Positions 23,778 through 38,100 of a stretch of DNA of 64,000 nt are shown here, piece by piece (the first letter of the stretch is position 1; every line of letters begins with the position of its first letter). The notes beneath the pieces were generated by a model, which ran no database searches, had not been told where the DNA came from, and saw nothing but the letters and a program-made list of their open reading frames with translations. Source of the DNA: Polydactylus sextarius (lineage: Eukaryota > Chordata > Actinopteri > Polynemidae). The stretch lies in assembly GCA_016801845.1 (NCBI GenBank), contig CM028908.1:22207047-22271046 (forward strand), in the 5' to 3' direction. Position numbers and translations under genes: made by a program.

Positions 23778-26019
23778 AGTGCTGTGCAGTAGGAGATGGG
23801 TGGTGAGTCCGTTTCTTCGCCCTCCTCCTCCCGTCCGATGGGCGGGGCTGACATGGCACATCAACACTAGCAGCTAACAGCAGCAGCAGATGTACCCGGG
23901 TTGCTTGTACTTTTTTTTCCCTTTCTTTCTTTCTTTTTTTTTTTTTTACTTTCTGCACATTCCTTCCTCCCGTCGCTATCAAACGAGCATTTCTCCTCCC
24001 TTTTTCTCCCCTTTCAACGAGGTATTGTTACACTGTATTTTCATCCGTCTGTTTATTTCCCAAAATACACCGCGTCCGTGAGAGCGTGAGTCTGCGGTCA
24101 GTCTGAGCCCGTCGCTGGAGTCATGATGTGACTGGAGCTGTAGGATCCTATGACATGTAAGTGTTACTCGGAAACATCCACTTCTGGCTCATCGTGACAC
24201 AGATTTGCGGTCAGTGTCGCTGTAAAGCATCAAATGTATTTACTTTAAATATAACATAGTTAATGTAATGTTTGTTGTGAGACTTCAAGTGTTTAGCTTT
24301 ATGAGCGTATGCTACTTAGTGCTGCTATTTCCTCCTCTGATATCATTATCATGTAACCATAATATTCCCATAGTGACTACACTTGAGTAATATTTCCTTT
24401 TTAAGCGAGAGTGACAAATCAATAATATTCCTTTGGGGACTTTTTAAAATGGATATTATACAATATTCTTAAAAAAAACATATAATGAGTTACTTTTCCC
24501 TGCTGATATAAATCTGCTTTTATTGTCTTAAAACCCCCTCTTGAGCAATAAGCTCCTGACAGTAAGTTGTTATTAATGTGAGTGAGGAGGATGTTGTGAC
24601 ATCTCTGTGTTAGTCTAACTCAGCAGGCTCATTATCTGGCTTCAGTAAACTGCACAGTGTCTGACTTTGACAATTAACTTTATTTTTTCCTGCTTGTAAA
24701 AAAAGAAAACACCTCTTCTCCCTTTGCATTAAAATACATGTCAATGTTTTACTCAAACCCCCTTCTCTTCTCTTCTACAACACCTCACTCACCCAGATAA
24801 ATATTTCAACATAACTTGCAAATTGCTCCTTGGCTTACATTATGCATCGGTACGTCGTCGGGCCGCGATTGGCTGCAGCCGGTCCGTCTCTTCTCTGTGT
24901 GGCAACAGCCTTCCCCATCCGCCCAGCAACTCCCTATTCCTCATGCCACGGTGATTCTCTGCCTCCGAGGGCCCTTTCTGCAGCATCCAGCGTGGTAACC
25001 ATAGTAACGGCAGCCTGACCCTGGGTGTGCTGCTACTGTTGCTACAGGCTTGACCTGAATTCCTCGCTGCATCCTAGGCAGGCGCATGCACACGACTTGG
25101 GCAACTGACCTGCTTCTCATTGTTGATGGTCAAGCAGCGTGGGGGGTTGGGGGTGGTGTTAGTCAAAGACGAGACGCCACAGTGCCGCCTTTTACGGGTC
25201 AACAAACCCTGTTGTGATTGGTGTTCAAGGGGACTGTGTATTTTTGTTTGCGGTCACAGGTTTTTTTTTAGTTGCATTTGTTAATGCGGTGAAAAGTGAT
25301 AGAAGCAGCTACCGCACGTTTTCATGAACTATGTGTTTTTAAATTGAACATCTTTTGGTTGTGGATTGTCTTGTTTCTCCATGATCTTCTGACTAGACAA
25401 CTAAGAATTATGGATGAATAATGAGTAAAAACCTCCTTGTGAACACTTTGATGGTGAATAGCTGCTGACATGTCGCCTTGTATCTGCTGAATGTCTTGTG
25501 TAAATATAGCACCTACTTGAAGGTGTGGACGATATTGTGGGTTGGCACCTGCACCATTTTGTGCAGATGGAGAGTATTTTTCCTGATGTCAGTTGAATTT
25601 TGACCTTGTTTTTAACATCACATTGTGATTATGTTGCACTTTTGCTGAGGTTGTAGCTGTTGCTGTTAAAAGTTGGAAACCGTCCACATACCACCACCAT
25701 CACCATCGAATCCATCCCCACCTGTGGAACATATGGACATAAATCATAATACACTTCATTTTGTCTTCCTATTATATGGCTGTGGGCAGTAATGTTAAGT
25801 GCATGTAATCCAGTTCTTAAGGGATAACAGAGCAGTTATTGTGGATTTAGATGCTGCAGAAATTGATTTTAGAAGATGAAAGCGTCCGTGGAGCGATCCC
25901 TGCACAGCCCACAGCTCAGCTGTAGGCTCCCTGAGGTGTCAGCTTGTTGGTAGAGCCAGACTGTGTAGGAGTGACTATTTCTGTCCATTCTCCAAGGAAC
26001 CTCTCTCTCCTCTATCTCC

Positions 26020-26053
<34 letters not shown>

Positions 26054-29000
26054 TTCTCTGCATCATGTCAGAAGTGGCCTCGCTCTGCTTCAGTGGGTCT
26101 CTGCCTGTCTATCCATCATTGTGACCCCTTGTCTGCAGCTTAGCCTGCAGAATTAAGGTGACGCCAAGAAGCCAGCGAAGCAGCTGAGAGGGATAGTCAC
26201 TAACTATCATCCTGTATCAGTCTGTGGGCAGGAATCAGAGCATCTCCACTAGGCCTGCACAGTACACTCAAAATGTATCGGCATTTCTGCAATATAATAT
26301 ACAAAACACAAACACTGTTTCAATTGTAAAACATTGTAAATTTCTGTATATTGGCCAATCAGGTGGAGTGTTACTGCCCTACACTTATGTAGATGGTCGT
26401 AGCTGAGGTGGTAAAGAGGATTAAGAGAGGACGCAGTGAGTGTTGTGAGCACACAAAATGTGGTTGAAGAAGAACTCATGGCTAAAATGAACACCAAGAA
26501 TAATGTTACTTGGAAAAATTTAGGTTACAAGAGAGATGTTTTATGTATTCGAGCATCACAATATTCACCAATATAATCATATCACATGTTTTGCAAATGT
26601 CGTGCAGCCTTAATTTGCACACGATTATTTGATTACATCAATTTTCCAAGAAAAAATGCCAGATATTTCACAGTTGCAGCTTCTTTAATGTGAGGATATG
26701 TTGCATTACTTACTACTATACAGTAGTACACTGAATATCCAAATGTTTGTTGTTTCCTTTTTTTTGTTCAGTTTTGAGCCTGACTCAAATTTGACCACTC
26801 ATTTAAGTTTCTTGGTATCTATACAGATGATAAGTAACAGAAATTGATATTTACAGTTTTGTTTGTCTAAATGGATGTTCTAATGGATGATGTCTAAGAG
26901 TCACTGGTAGGTCATTGAACGCATCACAGTTCAGCTTCAGTGAAGTAAAGTTGGTTGGTGTTAAGGCAACCATGTTTCACTTGAACATACTGGTATAATA
27001 CAGCAGCCAGACACTATGGCTCTTTGGTAATGGAGTCCTGTAGGATAAAGCTGACAAACATGATTTCATGTTTATTTGTGCAACGGTCATTACAGCATTT
27101 CTGGTGAGTAAATGAACAGCAGCCCTATCATTTTCTCCTCACTTAGTATAGAGCTGTATCTGCTATAAAACACACGCTTGCTGTTTATCTGTTGTTAAAT
27201 TACTTAGCTACTAAGTCTGCTGCATCATAAGCCGTTAACATTAACATAAACATACACCATTATACTCACTCTGCTTAAACAATGTAGTGGTAAATGTACT
27301 GGCCTTGAATATGTGACGATATTTTTTCTGGAAATTAGGCGGTGGTTACATTCAAGGCCTGTAAAACTATAACATCAGTCCTTTTCCTGAGGGCTGGTTG
27401 ACCCTGCTTCTCTGCTAGAGGAGGAAATAAATTCACAATGAGGGCAAAGTTGAGAGTATAGCAGAGTTACAGATGATGGATTCAGAAAACATATTGGATT
27501 TTCAGGACAAATATCATACAGGTAGTTTGTCAGAATTAAAGCTGACCCCTTAATCTTCACATGTCAAAACAACTGGCTAGAACTGGTGAGATTAGAGGGA
27601 TTATGCTTCTTAACCCGATTTTAATACCTTTTATTATAGCAGTTTTACAGGGAAAAGCCTAAAAAACCCAAAGTTGCCTTTTTCATCCCAACAGTGCGTA
27701 GAGAAAAACACGACATTACACCAACAGTAGGGATGAAAGACAACACAACCAGCACCTCGGGAAGAAGAGGATCAGATTTGCATTTCACACAGAGTCATTT
27801 TCATAATTTAATTCAGAAATTCTCCAGGAGATTTCAGAATTCAGAATCTGATGAAAAAGTGACTCCAGTGCGGAGTCACTTTTATACATCCTGTATCAGT
27901 CCTGCTCCGGTTTGACAATGTCATCTGACTGTAATGGGCAGTCAGTTTAATGATTAATTAAGAAATAGATTGGCAGATGAATCACTAATGAGAATAATTG
28001 TTAGTCCCAGCATGAGTTTATACAGATGAAGTGATTTAAGTCTGTGTAAATTAGATGACTGAATGAATTTAACAGTAATAATGTCAGCGTTAGACTAGTA
28101 CTGGACAGATAAACTGGTCAGCCAGTTTTCTGTCAGTCCTTATATTTGAAACAACTTGTTTTTCTGTGTTAATGAACACAGTTGGTAGAGAGCAAACACA
28201 GAGCTAAAAAAAAAAAGGATTCAATATTGGGCATAGTACTCATCACTACCGAGCGTCACGTTTCCATATGAATCATGATGTCGCTCGGTATCATAGCTTA
28301 ATAAATAAGCAGCTGTTTGCTTAATCTTTTGTCTCATCAAGTAATGAGCTTTTGACATGTCAGTGATTTATTTACAGCCTTTTTCTGTTGCCCCCAAGTG
28401 GCCAAAATAAGCATTTAATTGGTCTGAAACATAAAAACTTTATCAAATTATGAATTGAGTCTTTATGTAAAGTGCTTTGAGATAAATGTTTTATGATCTG
28501 GCGCTATATTAATAAAATTGAATTGAATTGAATTGATTGAAATGTCTGCCTGTAAAATTCAATTGAAATTTTGGCTGATTTTTTTTTTTTAATTTGTTTT
28601 TGTTTATCTCCTGAGATAGGCAGCATGCATTTAGTGTCTATTGTAGTTATGTAAAGAAGCACCAACTTTAGGAAAATGTAATGGGTATTTTCATTACTCT
28701 ACTTTTTGTAAACCAAATAATTAACTGGTTAACTGAGAAAATATAGCAGATTGATCATTAAAACAAGGAAAAAATTAATAAAATATTCATGTCAGTAGCC
28801 AAAAAATAATTAAAAAATAGACTCGCAGCAAGATACTCTGACAACAAACCATCTGCCCTGTAGCAGCATATGAGATATGCATAGTTATGTGATGCAGTCA
28901 AATTGTGCTGTAGATTTTTAACTTCACCAACACAAGACTGCAGCCCTGAAATAGTGTAAAAATCTGTGAAGGTTGCAGGCTGCATTTATCTCCAATGACC

Positions 29001-32000
29001 TCAGAAAAGGCAGTTGTGCTGTAGCTGATTTTATTTATCTTCTGTGTGTCTTTCAAGACATTTTTAAAAGCGCTCCATTGTCTGCATGCTGTGGGGCCAG
29101 GAAGGTCTGGCTGCCCTGAAACCATGTGAGTCACTCTCAAACAATGTGATTCTCTGTCTTCTCCTGACCGCTCGCTTTCTCCTCAGAATTAAGCTGGAAT
29201 CAGTACGGCATTTACAGCCACTGACCCACATTTACTCCTCTCACATGATGAAGATGGGATGTCAGTAGTGTTCAGTCGTGTTCATTTCTGTTATTCCTCA
29301 CTATGTTGGCAGACTGACTGATGTCGCTGCTTCCTGTTTTCAGGATGGACTTTTGCTGTGCGCAGCCTGTTTTAAGGCAGCTCTGTTTGGTTTGTTTTGT
29401 AGATGGGATGGACCAGCAGAGGGCGCTGCATTCGGGTTGCCTGGTCTCAGGGGTTCGCACGCCTCCCGTCCGCCGCAACAGCAAGCTGGCCAGTCTGGGC
29501 CGTATCTTCAAGCCGTGGAAATGGAGGAAAAAGAAAAATGAGAAACTGAAGCCCCCGGCAAGTGAGTGTGACTCAAAGACTCAGTGATCTGCACCGGATG
29601 GTTTGGTTAATCACTCAGAGAATAGGAATGCAAAAAAAAAAAAAAGTTCCACATGTTTTCATCTCCCATTTAACCAGTGGACTGGTTTCATAAATGTTTG
29701 TGTGTTGTTTAGCCGGGGAGAAGAAGGCAGCTGTGCGACAGAAGAGACATGACCTCGTGAAGAGGAACCCTGGGGAGACGGAGACAGGTGCAATATAAGA
29801 GATCAACACACAGACACATATGACTCCAGGCTAATCACGGCTGATTTATTGAGCCACATGATGCCAGACTCATTCCTGTGCTCGTCCTCTTTCTGTGTTC
29901 GCTGCTTTCAGAGTCAGATCTTGCCTGCGGTGGGAATGGCGAAGATCCAGATACCCCGACTCAATCTGATGGCGAGGACAGAGACGACGAGCCTGTGGCA
30001 CCTTTGGCCAACACTAACGAAGACCTTGGCAGCGACTTAGAAGCCTCAACAGGTAGAGAGCAATACTGTGGATGCATAGAATAGTTTTAAAGAAATAAAC
30101 AATTACTTTAAACTGTTACAGCTGCAGCAGGCAGTTTCAACAGCTGAAATGGAAAAGCTCTAAAAACTACCTGCAACAAGCAGGTGAACACAACTCCGGA
30201 GAATCTTAATCCTAATCTAAAATGTCATAAATAAGATCATGAATAAGATTCACCTAAAAGTCATCAAAAGTCATTTTGACTGATTTTTGCTGTTATTTGC
30301 CCCCTCTTGAAGACTAGTGTACACAGTTTGAGCTAGACAGATAACCTCTTGTAGATGTCATGATATCTGTGACTTTGTCAGGTGATGAGTGAAAAGAAAT
30401 TAGAATAATAGTAGAATCATAATAATAATAATAATAACTTCATTCATATAGCATCTGTTAAACATCCGTTATAAAGTGCTTCACATGGAAGGATGATAAA
30501 AGAGGAGAGTAACTGATAAAATACACAAACAATAATTATACAAAAGCTATTCAGTAAAGGTTTACTTGATTTATTTGGTTGTTAAACATGATAAGGTCTT
30601 AATAAGAACATTAAGTTAGGTAGTTAAGGTTACGGTCCTAACAACAAAAAACATCTCCAAAATATTTCAGTCTTTTCAGTAGACCATAAAAGTCAAGAGT
30701 AACATTTTCAAAATAAATTCTAAAACACATAGACAGACAGTGAAGCTGAAATAGTGGAGATATATGTACATATGATCTGGTGGCTGCAGTTTAGATGCAC
30801 TGAAGCAAAGCAGTCGTGTTTTTGTCCAAGGAAATTAGAAGTGAATCCACCAGAGAGCAGTAATGAGTCGATTTGTCAGTGCTGACTTCATGTTTATTTG
30901 AAGGATAAAGATGTTTATTGATATAACATTTGTGTATTGTGATTTATTTGATATACTTTACTTTGATATTTAGTTTTTTTTAATTAATAGAAATCTTGAA
31001 ATGATAGATTTTCAAGAAAGTATCAATTTTCTTTAGGGTTCTTGACCTCAGTCAGATCTCTCAGCTGTATGAGCTACTGAGTCTGCTCCTGACAGGATTT
31101 TCAGAATAAAACAATTAACAAACAAATCAGTAACTATATAAAGATATGAACATTACATTACTTGATAAATAAAATTTGTGTCTTAATAACTCTTATGCTC
31201 CTGATGCACACGTTAAAGGTGGAAGAAAACATTAAATAGTAAATATTTCTCCAACTAATCTCAAGATTGATTACAGATCATTTCTTATTAACTCTCCTCA
31301 GCTTTTACTTACACTTCTGATGTCTTAATTACCCATGGGAGGCGTTTTTGTCTAAAAAATTTAACTCAACTAATTAACACATAACCACTGAAACTTAAAT
31401 ATAATATCAGCTGATTTGTGTCAATTGTGTCCAGTGAGGACATTTTCAGTCCAATGACATTTGAAACCTTTAAAACAAACAACAGCTGATTCCTGCCAAT
31501 TTTTATCATCATTACCTGATTATTTATTATAATGCATCAGGATGGGATGCTTCGTGTGTGAGTGGTATCATATTATTAATGATTTTTATTATTAAACAAT
31601 AATAAAATGAGTGATTGTGGTTGGTTACATTAACTAGATTTGTGCTGTCAGCAGGACCATGTCTCTGATTGTCCACTAAGTGGAGACAGAGACTTTCTAA
31701 AACCGTTCAGTTTTTTGCTGATTCCTCATTTCAGCGCAAGATGAAACAGATGATTCAAAGACAGCGGGAGAGGCCGGACAGAGCGATGACGGAGAGGACG
31801 AGGGCCCTTCACTGAGCGACCCCAGCGAGGAGCAGCCGATGGGGAAGGCGGAGGCTGCCGAAAGGAAACAGGAGGTGACGGTTGCTCAGCCTCAGAGACG
31901 AGCCAGTACTCCTCCTCCACCAAACCTGCCCGTCAAACTGCTCACCAGACTGGGCAGCCTGGATGGTGAGTTTAACAGTATATTGCTGATGTGACGCACA

Positions 32001-35000
32001 CCAACAAACCAACCCCACCCCTCCACCAGCAGCAAGGTCACCATGACATCTATCCTCCTCAGGTGCTCCTCTGGTGCCAGTGAAGAAGTCTCCAGCCACC
32101 TTACCAAGAAACTTTACGCTTCCCAAAGACCCTCATGGCTCCCTGTTGAGAGGCCGGATCTCCACGCCCACCGGGTCCCCGCACCTCGGTGCCCTACACC
32201 CACAGCTGCCACCTAGCTGTATTATTGAGGAACTGCACCGCGCCCTGGCCACCAAACACAGACAGGACAGGTTAGACTGGAGCATTTCTGATGCATGTGT
32301 CTAAAATATTACAGTTCCCTCCATATCAGATAACCTAATGAGACATATGGTATTAGTCCTGTCCAACACATAAAATATGAACAGAATAAAAAAACTGTCT
32401 CATTTAATTGGTTAATTGTTCCATAAAATGTCAACATATCATGATATTCACTTTAAACATCTAAATGATATTAAAAAGCCGCATCTGTTCACAATCGTTG
32501 CCATTTTTACTTGATCTCAGAACTGGAACGATGAGTTGATTGAATTAATAATTTATTTAATAAATACTAATTTATTTATTATTCTATTTTTTATTCCTGA
32601 AAAAAAATCACTGTTCTTGCATGATGACTTATTGTCTATTGTCTTTTTTGGAAGTCATCCAGCTGTCACACAAAGCTGAAGTTGTAACCATTGGTGATGT
32701 TCGTTCTCAGCTTCCAGGCGAAGGAGGCGCGCTCATCTCCATCCAAACGGCGGCTGGAAGGTCGTCTGTCCCGCACGGCCAGCACAGAGAGGGAACCGGC
32801 CGGAGAGTCCGAGGGCAAGAAGGAGTCTGACGAGAACAAGGAAAACTGGCGTCTGGATGAATACTTGAGTGACCAGGACAGCTGGAACGAGTCAGTGATC
32901 TCTGGTAAGACCCCCTGCTGATAGCTGACACACTGAAATATTTGCTTTGCTATTATCTGCATCTTCATGTCCAACTCCCAACAGAATCTGGGCTCCATGT
33001 CGCTGGATAACGAAGCACCATAATCCCTGCTGATGTTATTTGACAGTGATAGGTTTACAGCTGACTTACTGGTGTTAAATTTCAATAGCCCATCAGCATC
33101 TGCTCTAGTGGCCTAATTCTTTTTGGTCATTAGTGAATAGATTTCCACTGTCAACATGTCTATGACTCTAAAACAAAAGAGTAAAAGGAAAAATGATGGA
33201 GTCATGATAGACCTGGCAGATGTGTAACAGGAGAGACATCTGTGGCTTCACTTTGAACCAAAATTTTCAAACAATTATGTTCATCAGTTTCATTTTCTTG
33301 CTCACTCAGACTTTCTGTCAGTATGTGTAACTGCAAGTCACCTGATGGGTTGGATAATGATGTGTAATCGAACTTTTGCTTTTTGCCCTCATAGTTTGAC
33401 CATGTTGATAAAATAAATAAGGTTTTATGACATAGTGATGTCATAAAAGCATACTGTTAGTCAGAGAAATCAATGTAGGTTTCGAGTCTTTCTAAGAGTT
33501 TATGTGAAGCAGAAAGTGGATTGTTTGGCTTTTGAAGGACACACACAAAACAATATATATTAACTGCATATGCCCTCAAACTGTTTCATCATATGAAAAC
33601 AGTAATGTATTAAGAAAGGTGAATTATTTTTTGTTGTTTATCACATTTTTCAGGTCTGTCCATCCATTTCCAGAACATATGCAGATTTTGCTTGAGAATG
33701 TGATAACTCAGGAACGTTATGAAGGAATCCTTTCACATTTGGCACAAATGATCACTTGAACTCAGTGAAGAAGTGATTAGACTATGGTGGCTAAAGGTCA
33801 AAATTCAAACTATTTCAGGAGCACCTTAAGGGAATTCTTTTAAATTTGCAAATTTACCAACATTAATTTGAACTAAAAACTTGTTTTTGGCCATTTGATA
33901 TTCTCTCATGCAGCTGATAATCTTTTGTATTGTTGATAGTATCAGGAGAATTTGATCTGATCCAAGCTTGGGAGCAGCTCCAACTGTGAATCACATAACA
34001 CTGGCTATGGGAAAAATCAATGGGACTTGTACATCTGGAACCAGGGGCATCTGAAATAATGTTGCTGTGGTGGCACACACAACATATTGGCAAGTTTTTG
34101 CCTGAAGGCCTGTGGGAACTTAGTTCATTTCTGACTCTGTCAGACTGTAGTCTGACAGAGTCAGAAATGAAGCTTTTTGTCCAAATAATGTAAACTAATT
34201 CGGAAGAAAAGCCAAAGTAATCTTGGTTTAAAAGTTGCTGAAATCTGAGCTGTGGTATTCTGCAGCGAGCCAAACCCCAAACACGCAGCCAAAGCTACAT
34301 GAGAATTCAATACAACAATGTTAATACCCTGTAGAGTCTGCACCACAGTCCAATCCAGAATTTGTGGTGGTTTGTCACGGCCCTTATGCAGTTTGACTTT
34401 AGATTTACAGCTTTAAGGGAAATCAAATGTCTCAACTAGAATGAGTCATGTGATTTTTTTGTGTGTGTGTGTGTGTTTTCATCCAGTGCTATTACAATTT
34501 GTCCCAATACAAAACCTTAAACACTTTTAGGATTACTGAACACTTGCATGATATTATATAACAGTAAGTACACCTAAGAAGTGTATAGATTTAATTAATA
34601 AGGGGTTAGGTGTTAACCCAGTTGTCGTCCAGGTCTAATGAGAAAGCACAAAAGCGCAGTGAGTGGCGATTAGAATCAGTTCAGCGGATTTAGCTGGAGA
34701 ACTATGTGTGGCATCTCAAAAACAAAACAAAACAAAACAAAACAAAACACTGTTTTGTAACAATTTAACTCAATTTGTGCTTAACAACAGGAACCCTCCC
34801 GCGCAGGATGAGGAAGGAGCTGCTGGCGGTGAAACTTCGAAACCGACCCAGCAAACAGGAGCTGGAGGACCGCAACATCTTCCCCGTGCGCAGCGACCAG
34901 GAGCGCCAGGAGATCCGCCAGCAGATAGAGATGAAGCTGGCCAAGTGAGTGGCTCTGTGTGGACCCACATCTAGCCCGTCGTTATCTCCCATATCCCATC

Positions 35001-35155
35001 AGCCCCCACCACATCCCTCATGTATGTCTGTCTCATCACACAGTGCGTCTGCTTCTTCTCCTTCCACCATCCACTCACACATACTCTGTCCTTAAACATG
35101 TCACAAAGGCTTTTTCCAAATATGCTCTCTAATTGAGTAAACCAATGTTTACTTG

Positions 35156-35193
<38 letters not shown>

Positions 35194-38100
35194 GGCATTC
35201 TATTCAGGGTTCAGCAGCAAAGAGTACCTCTACATACACTACATTTGTGGGTAATTTGCAGGTTTCTAGATAAGATTATGTTACAAAAGTAAGATTAATG
35301 CATTCAACATAAGTTGCAGGGAGGTCGGATCCAATTTTAGGTGTTATTGGGTGGAAGAGAAAATAAACTATGGGCAGGTTGCGATCAACTCTGGGTGCGA
35401 AAATCTATGCAGTCATGAGAAAAGGGTCAAACCCAGAAGTGTTAACTACTGCAGCATCTAAGTCTCTCTAGTTGTGCACTGTCCCTGCAACCACCTGTTG
35501 TTCCAGCACAAACTGTCATTTGGCATCATAATGCAAACACATTTATCTCCCAAAATATAAAAAAACTTCCTTTAATTAATATCTTGAAGACTTAACATCT
35601 TCCCATTTAATACATCTGCTTTACTGCTTAATAATCCACGATGTTCATCAGCTACTGCTGCTATGAAACAGGCTGAGTACAGCTAAATATTAAAGCTACA
35701 GCTGTAAAAACAAAAAAGAATATTCACTAACTGTAAATATGAAAATATTGATTAATGCAACTTAAAAGTATTGTTTTTTATAATCTCCATCTTTAAAACT
35801 ACTGTCTGCTGCTTTTAACTTCCTCTTGGACTGGGTTAAAGTTACAACCTAGCTAGCTAATTGTTGGCTACACCCGGCTACATCTAGTTTCACAACACAC
35901 CAAGCGAAGTAGTGATAATAAGCTCGTAGTAACATGTATTAAGAATGGAAAAGGCAAAAGGCATCTTATTCCTGTCAGTGAATCTTTTTACATATGTATT
36001 TTGTCAAACATTGTCATAAGAAATCTTTTTTTTTTTTAACTTGTTCCCCTTTTTTCCTTGGATGTGGCTTTTTCTGGGCCAAGTAAGTGTGAATATTTTC
36101 TGTGTGTGGAATGGGATTTTCTGAAAGGCAGAGGAGGAATGCAACGCAGAACATAATCTTATTTGACATGTTACATAAAATGCAATAGGCTGTTATGGTA
36201 ACTTTAATAGGATTAACAGTCAAATCAGGTTTGGTGTTTGAGTGAATAAAACAGCAGCAGGTTTTGCTGGTTGGCTTATGCAATGCTCCAAGTGGGAGAA
36301 GGAAGGTTCAGTCCTCTTTGTACAGATGATGTCACAACACCAAAGTGTATTGTGTGGACATACAGTAACTGAATCCTGAGACGTCTTATTACTAAATCCA
36401 ATGAACATCAGAACACGTGTGCACTGGACAGAGAAACAGCAGAGTGATTGTCAGAGTCGCAGCTGCATCCGTTGCCATTTGCACATTTCCCTCTGTGGAC
36501 TATTAACACATTTAGCTGTTTTTCATACCTTTGTTAAAAGATGCAGCTGTGATAATGGCCCGTTAGCGAAATGTTCACACTTCCCAGTGTGCAGCACAGA
36601 TCGCTGCTGAGTGCTCTTGTTTGGGGTTGATCCATTTCCAGCTGCCAATTTTGGTTGAAACAGACGCTGTTCTTCACAAACAAACCACAAACTCGTAATT
36701 ATCATTTTCAAATGCATCATTACCTCTTGGCTTAAAATAGCCTCTAGGCCGTAAACTGAATTCAGCTTTTTTAGAAAACACATAGGGATCCAGTAACATC
36801 CATTTGTATGCTAACATGTTTACACTGCATTGTGAAATATCACACCAATTAACACTGGTTGTCATATATTTTATGCATTAAATGTTGAATTCCATGTATT
36901 TATTTAAATCATAATTCATAATTACACAAATTTAATTAGCCATGTACACATATGTCATTAGATAAAATAAATTAACAAATTGAAATGATGTAAGAGGAAG
37001 ATATCTCAGATCAACAGTGAATATTGCTCATGTTATGACATTGCCTAATATAATATCCTACTGCTTGTGAGATGACTCAAACCATTGTGAAACTAATGCC
37101 TCCAATATTAGCTTAGCAGCTAGCTTGTGCCATTGTAGGATTTAGCCGCTAAAGTCAAATGTTTCTCTTTGAATTTGGCCAACAAAAAAAAGACCAAAAA
37201 TGGAGCAAAAAGGTGATTGACTATTGAAGTTACATTGACTGGTTCAGATCTAGCTACATGTCTAATAGACATACTTATGTAGCAACTCTCAGTGCTGTTT
37301 CTCCAGTTTGTTCCAGCTTTTGTTTGACTTTCTTTCTTCCTGCAGGTTGTTGTTAGAAAAACACTAGTCACTAAGTCACTAAGTCACTAAGCCTCTCTGT
37401 TGGTAATAAAACACAAAAGAAGAGTCACGTGATGAGAACACATGACGTTCACCTCTTCGTCACTGAGCTCACTGCACACGTCACCTGACAATGAGCTGAC
37501 AATTCTCTGCCTGTGAATCTAATGCACTCAATCATGATAAACAGGAGACTTTTCAGTGGTTACATGTGATTTTTCCACATGATGTCACAGTGGACTTTTC
37601 TCTCTGAAATCAAAGTCTAAGTTAAGTGAAGTGTAAGAAGTCAAACAAGCTCAAGTCAGTCTGTCATGGAACATGTCCAGAAAATGACATAACATCACAG
37701 ATGATTTCCCTCATTGGGTTTTATGCCTCAGCACTAGTGACAGCACCATTGTTATGAACCAGATATCTCAAGAATGGTTTGAGTTAGAATGTTTTAAAGT
37801 TTGGACTCAAGGATAAACAAAGGTCAAGGTCACTGTGATCTCACATGTTTTTCATTTTTCATCATTCTTGCTCAGCTGCTTTGCACATAAAGGATGTAAG
37901 AATATTGATATAACATGTATTAACCATTTTGTCAATCATTTTGTATGAGGATAATATACCTCATATATTATATATATCTGCGCGTGTGTGTGTGTGTGTG
38001 TGTGTGTACACACTTCATATTCCAGGAAACAACAGTGTTGTTCACTTGTTGAATGTAACAGAATTTTACATTCCCTTGGTAAATTCTGAGACATGAGACA

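Larger units (their letters stand above)
11092..29402 (+). other. phactr3: PHACTR3 intron 1 (18.3 kb)
   Basis: Holds no exon of another gene that I can recognise. Contents worth noting are listed separately: a 19-bp inverted repeat (14512-14562), teleost repeats (19391-19690, 21310-21600, 26251-26611, 28440-28545), GT and CT microsatellites, the exon 1b promoter (23.8-24.16 kb), and an X-box/CCAAT segment (24.84-25.08 kb). Long parts (11.1-14.5, 15-19, 22-23.7 and 27-28.4 kb) show nothing further by eye. Confidence 0.7.
32905..34790 (+). other. phactr3: PHACTR3 intron 7
   Basis: Contains an ERE-type repeat copy (33690-33900), the 48-bp palindrome at 34124-34171, a GT run (34461-34476) and an AAAAC array (34718-34749). 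Confidence 0.7.

Noticed and set aside
23682..23867. Open frame with repeated Thr-His
   Set aside because: It is the GT microsatellite read on the minus strand.
25869..26066. Open frame rich in Arg-Glu
   Set aside because: It is the CT microsatellite read on the minus strand.
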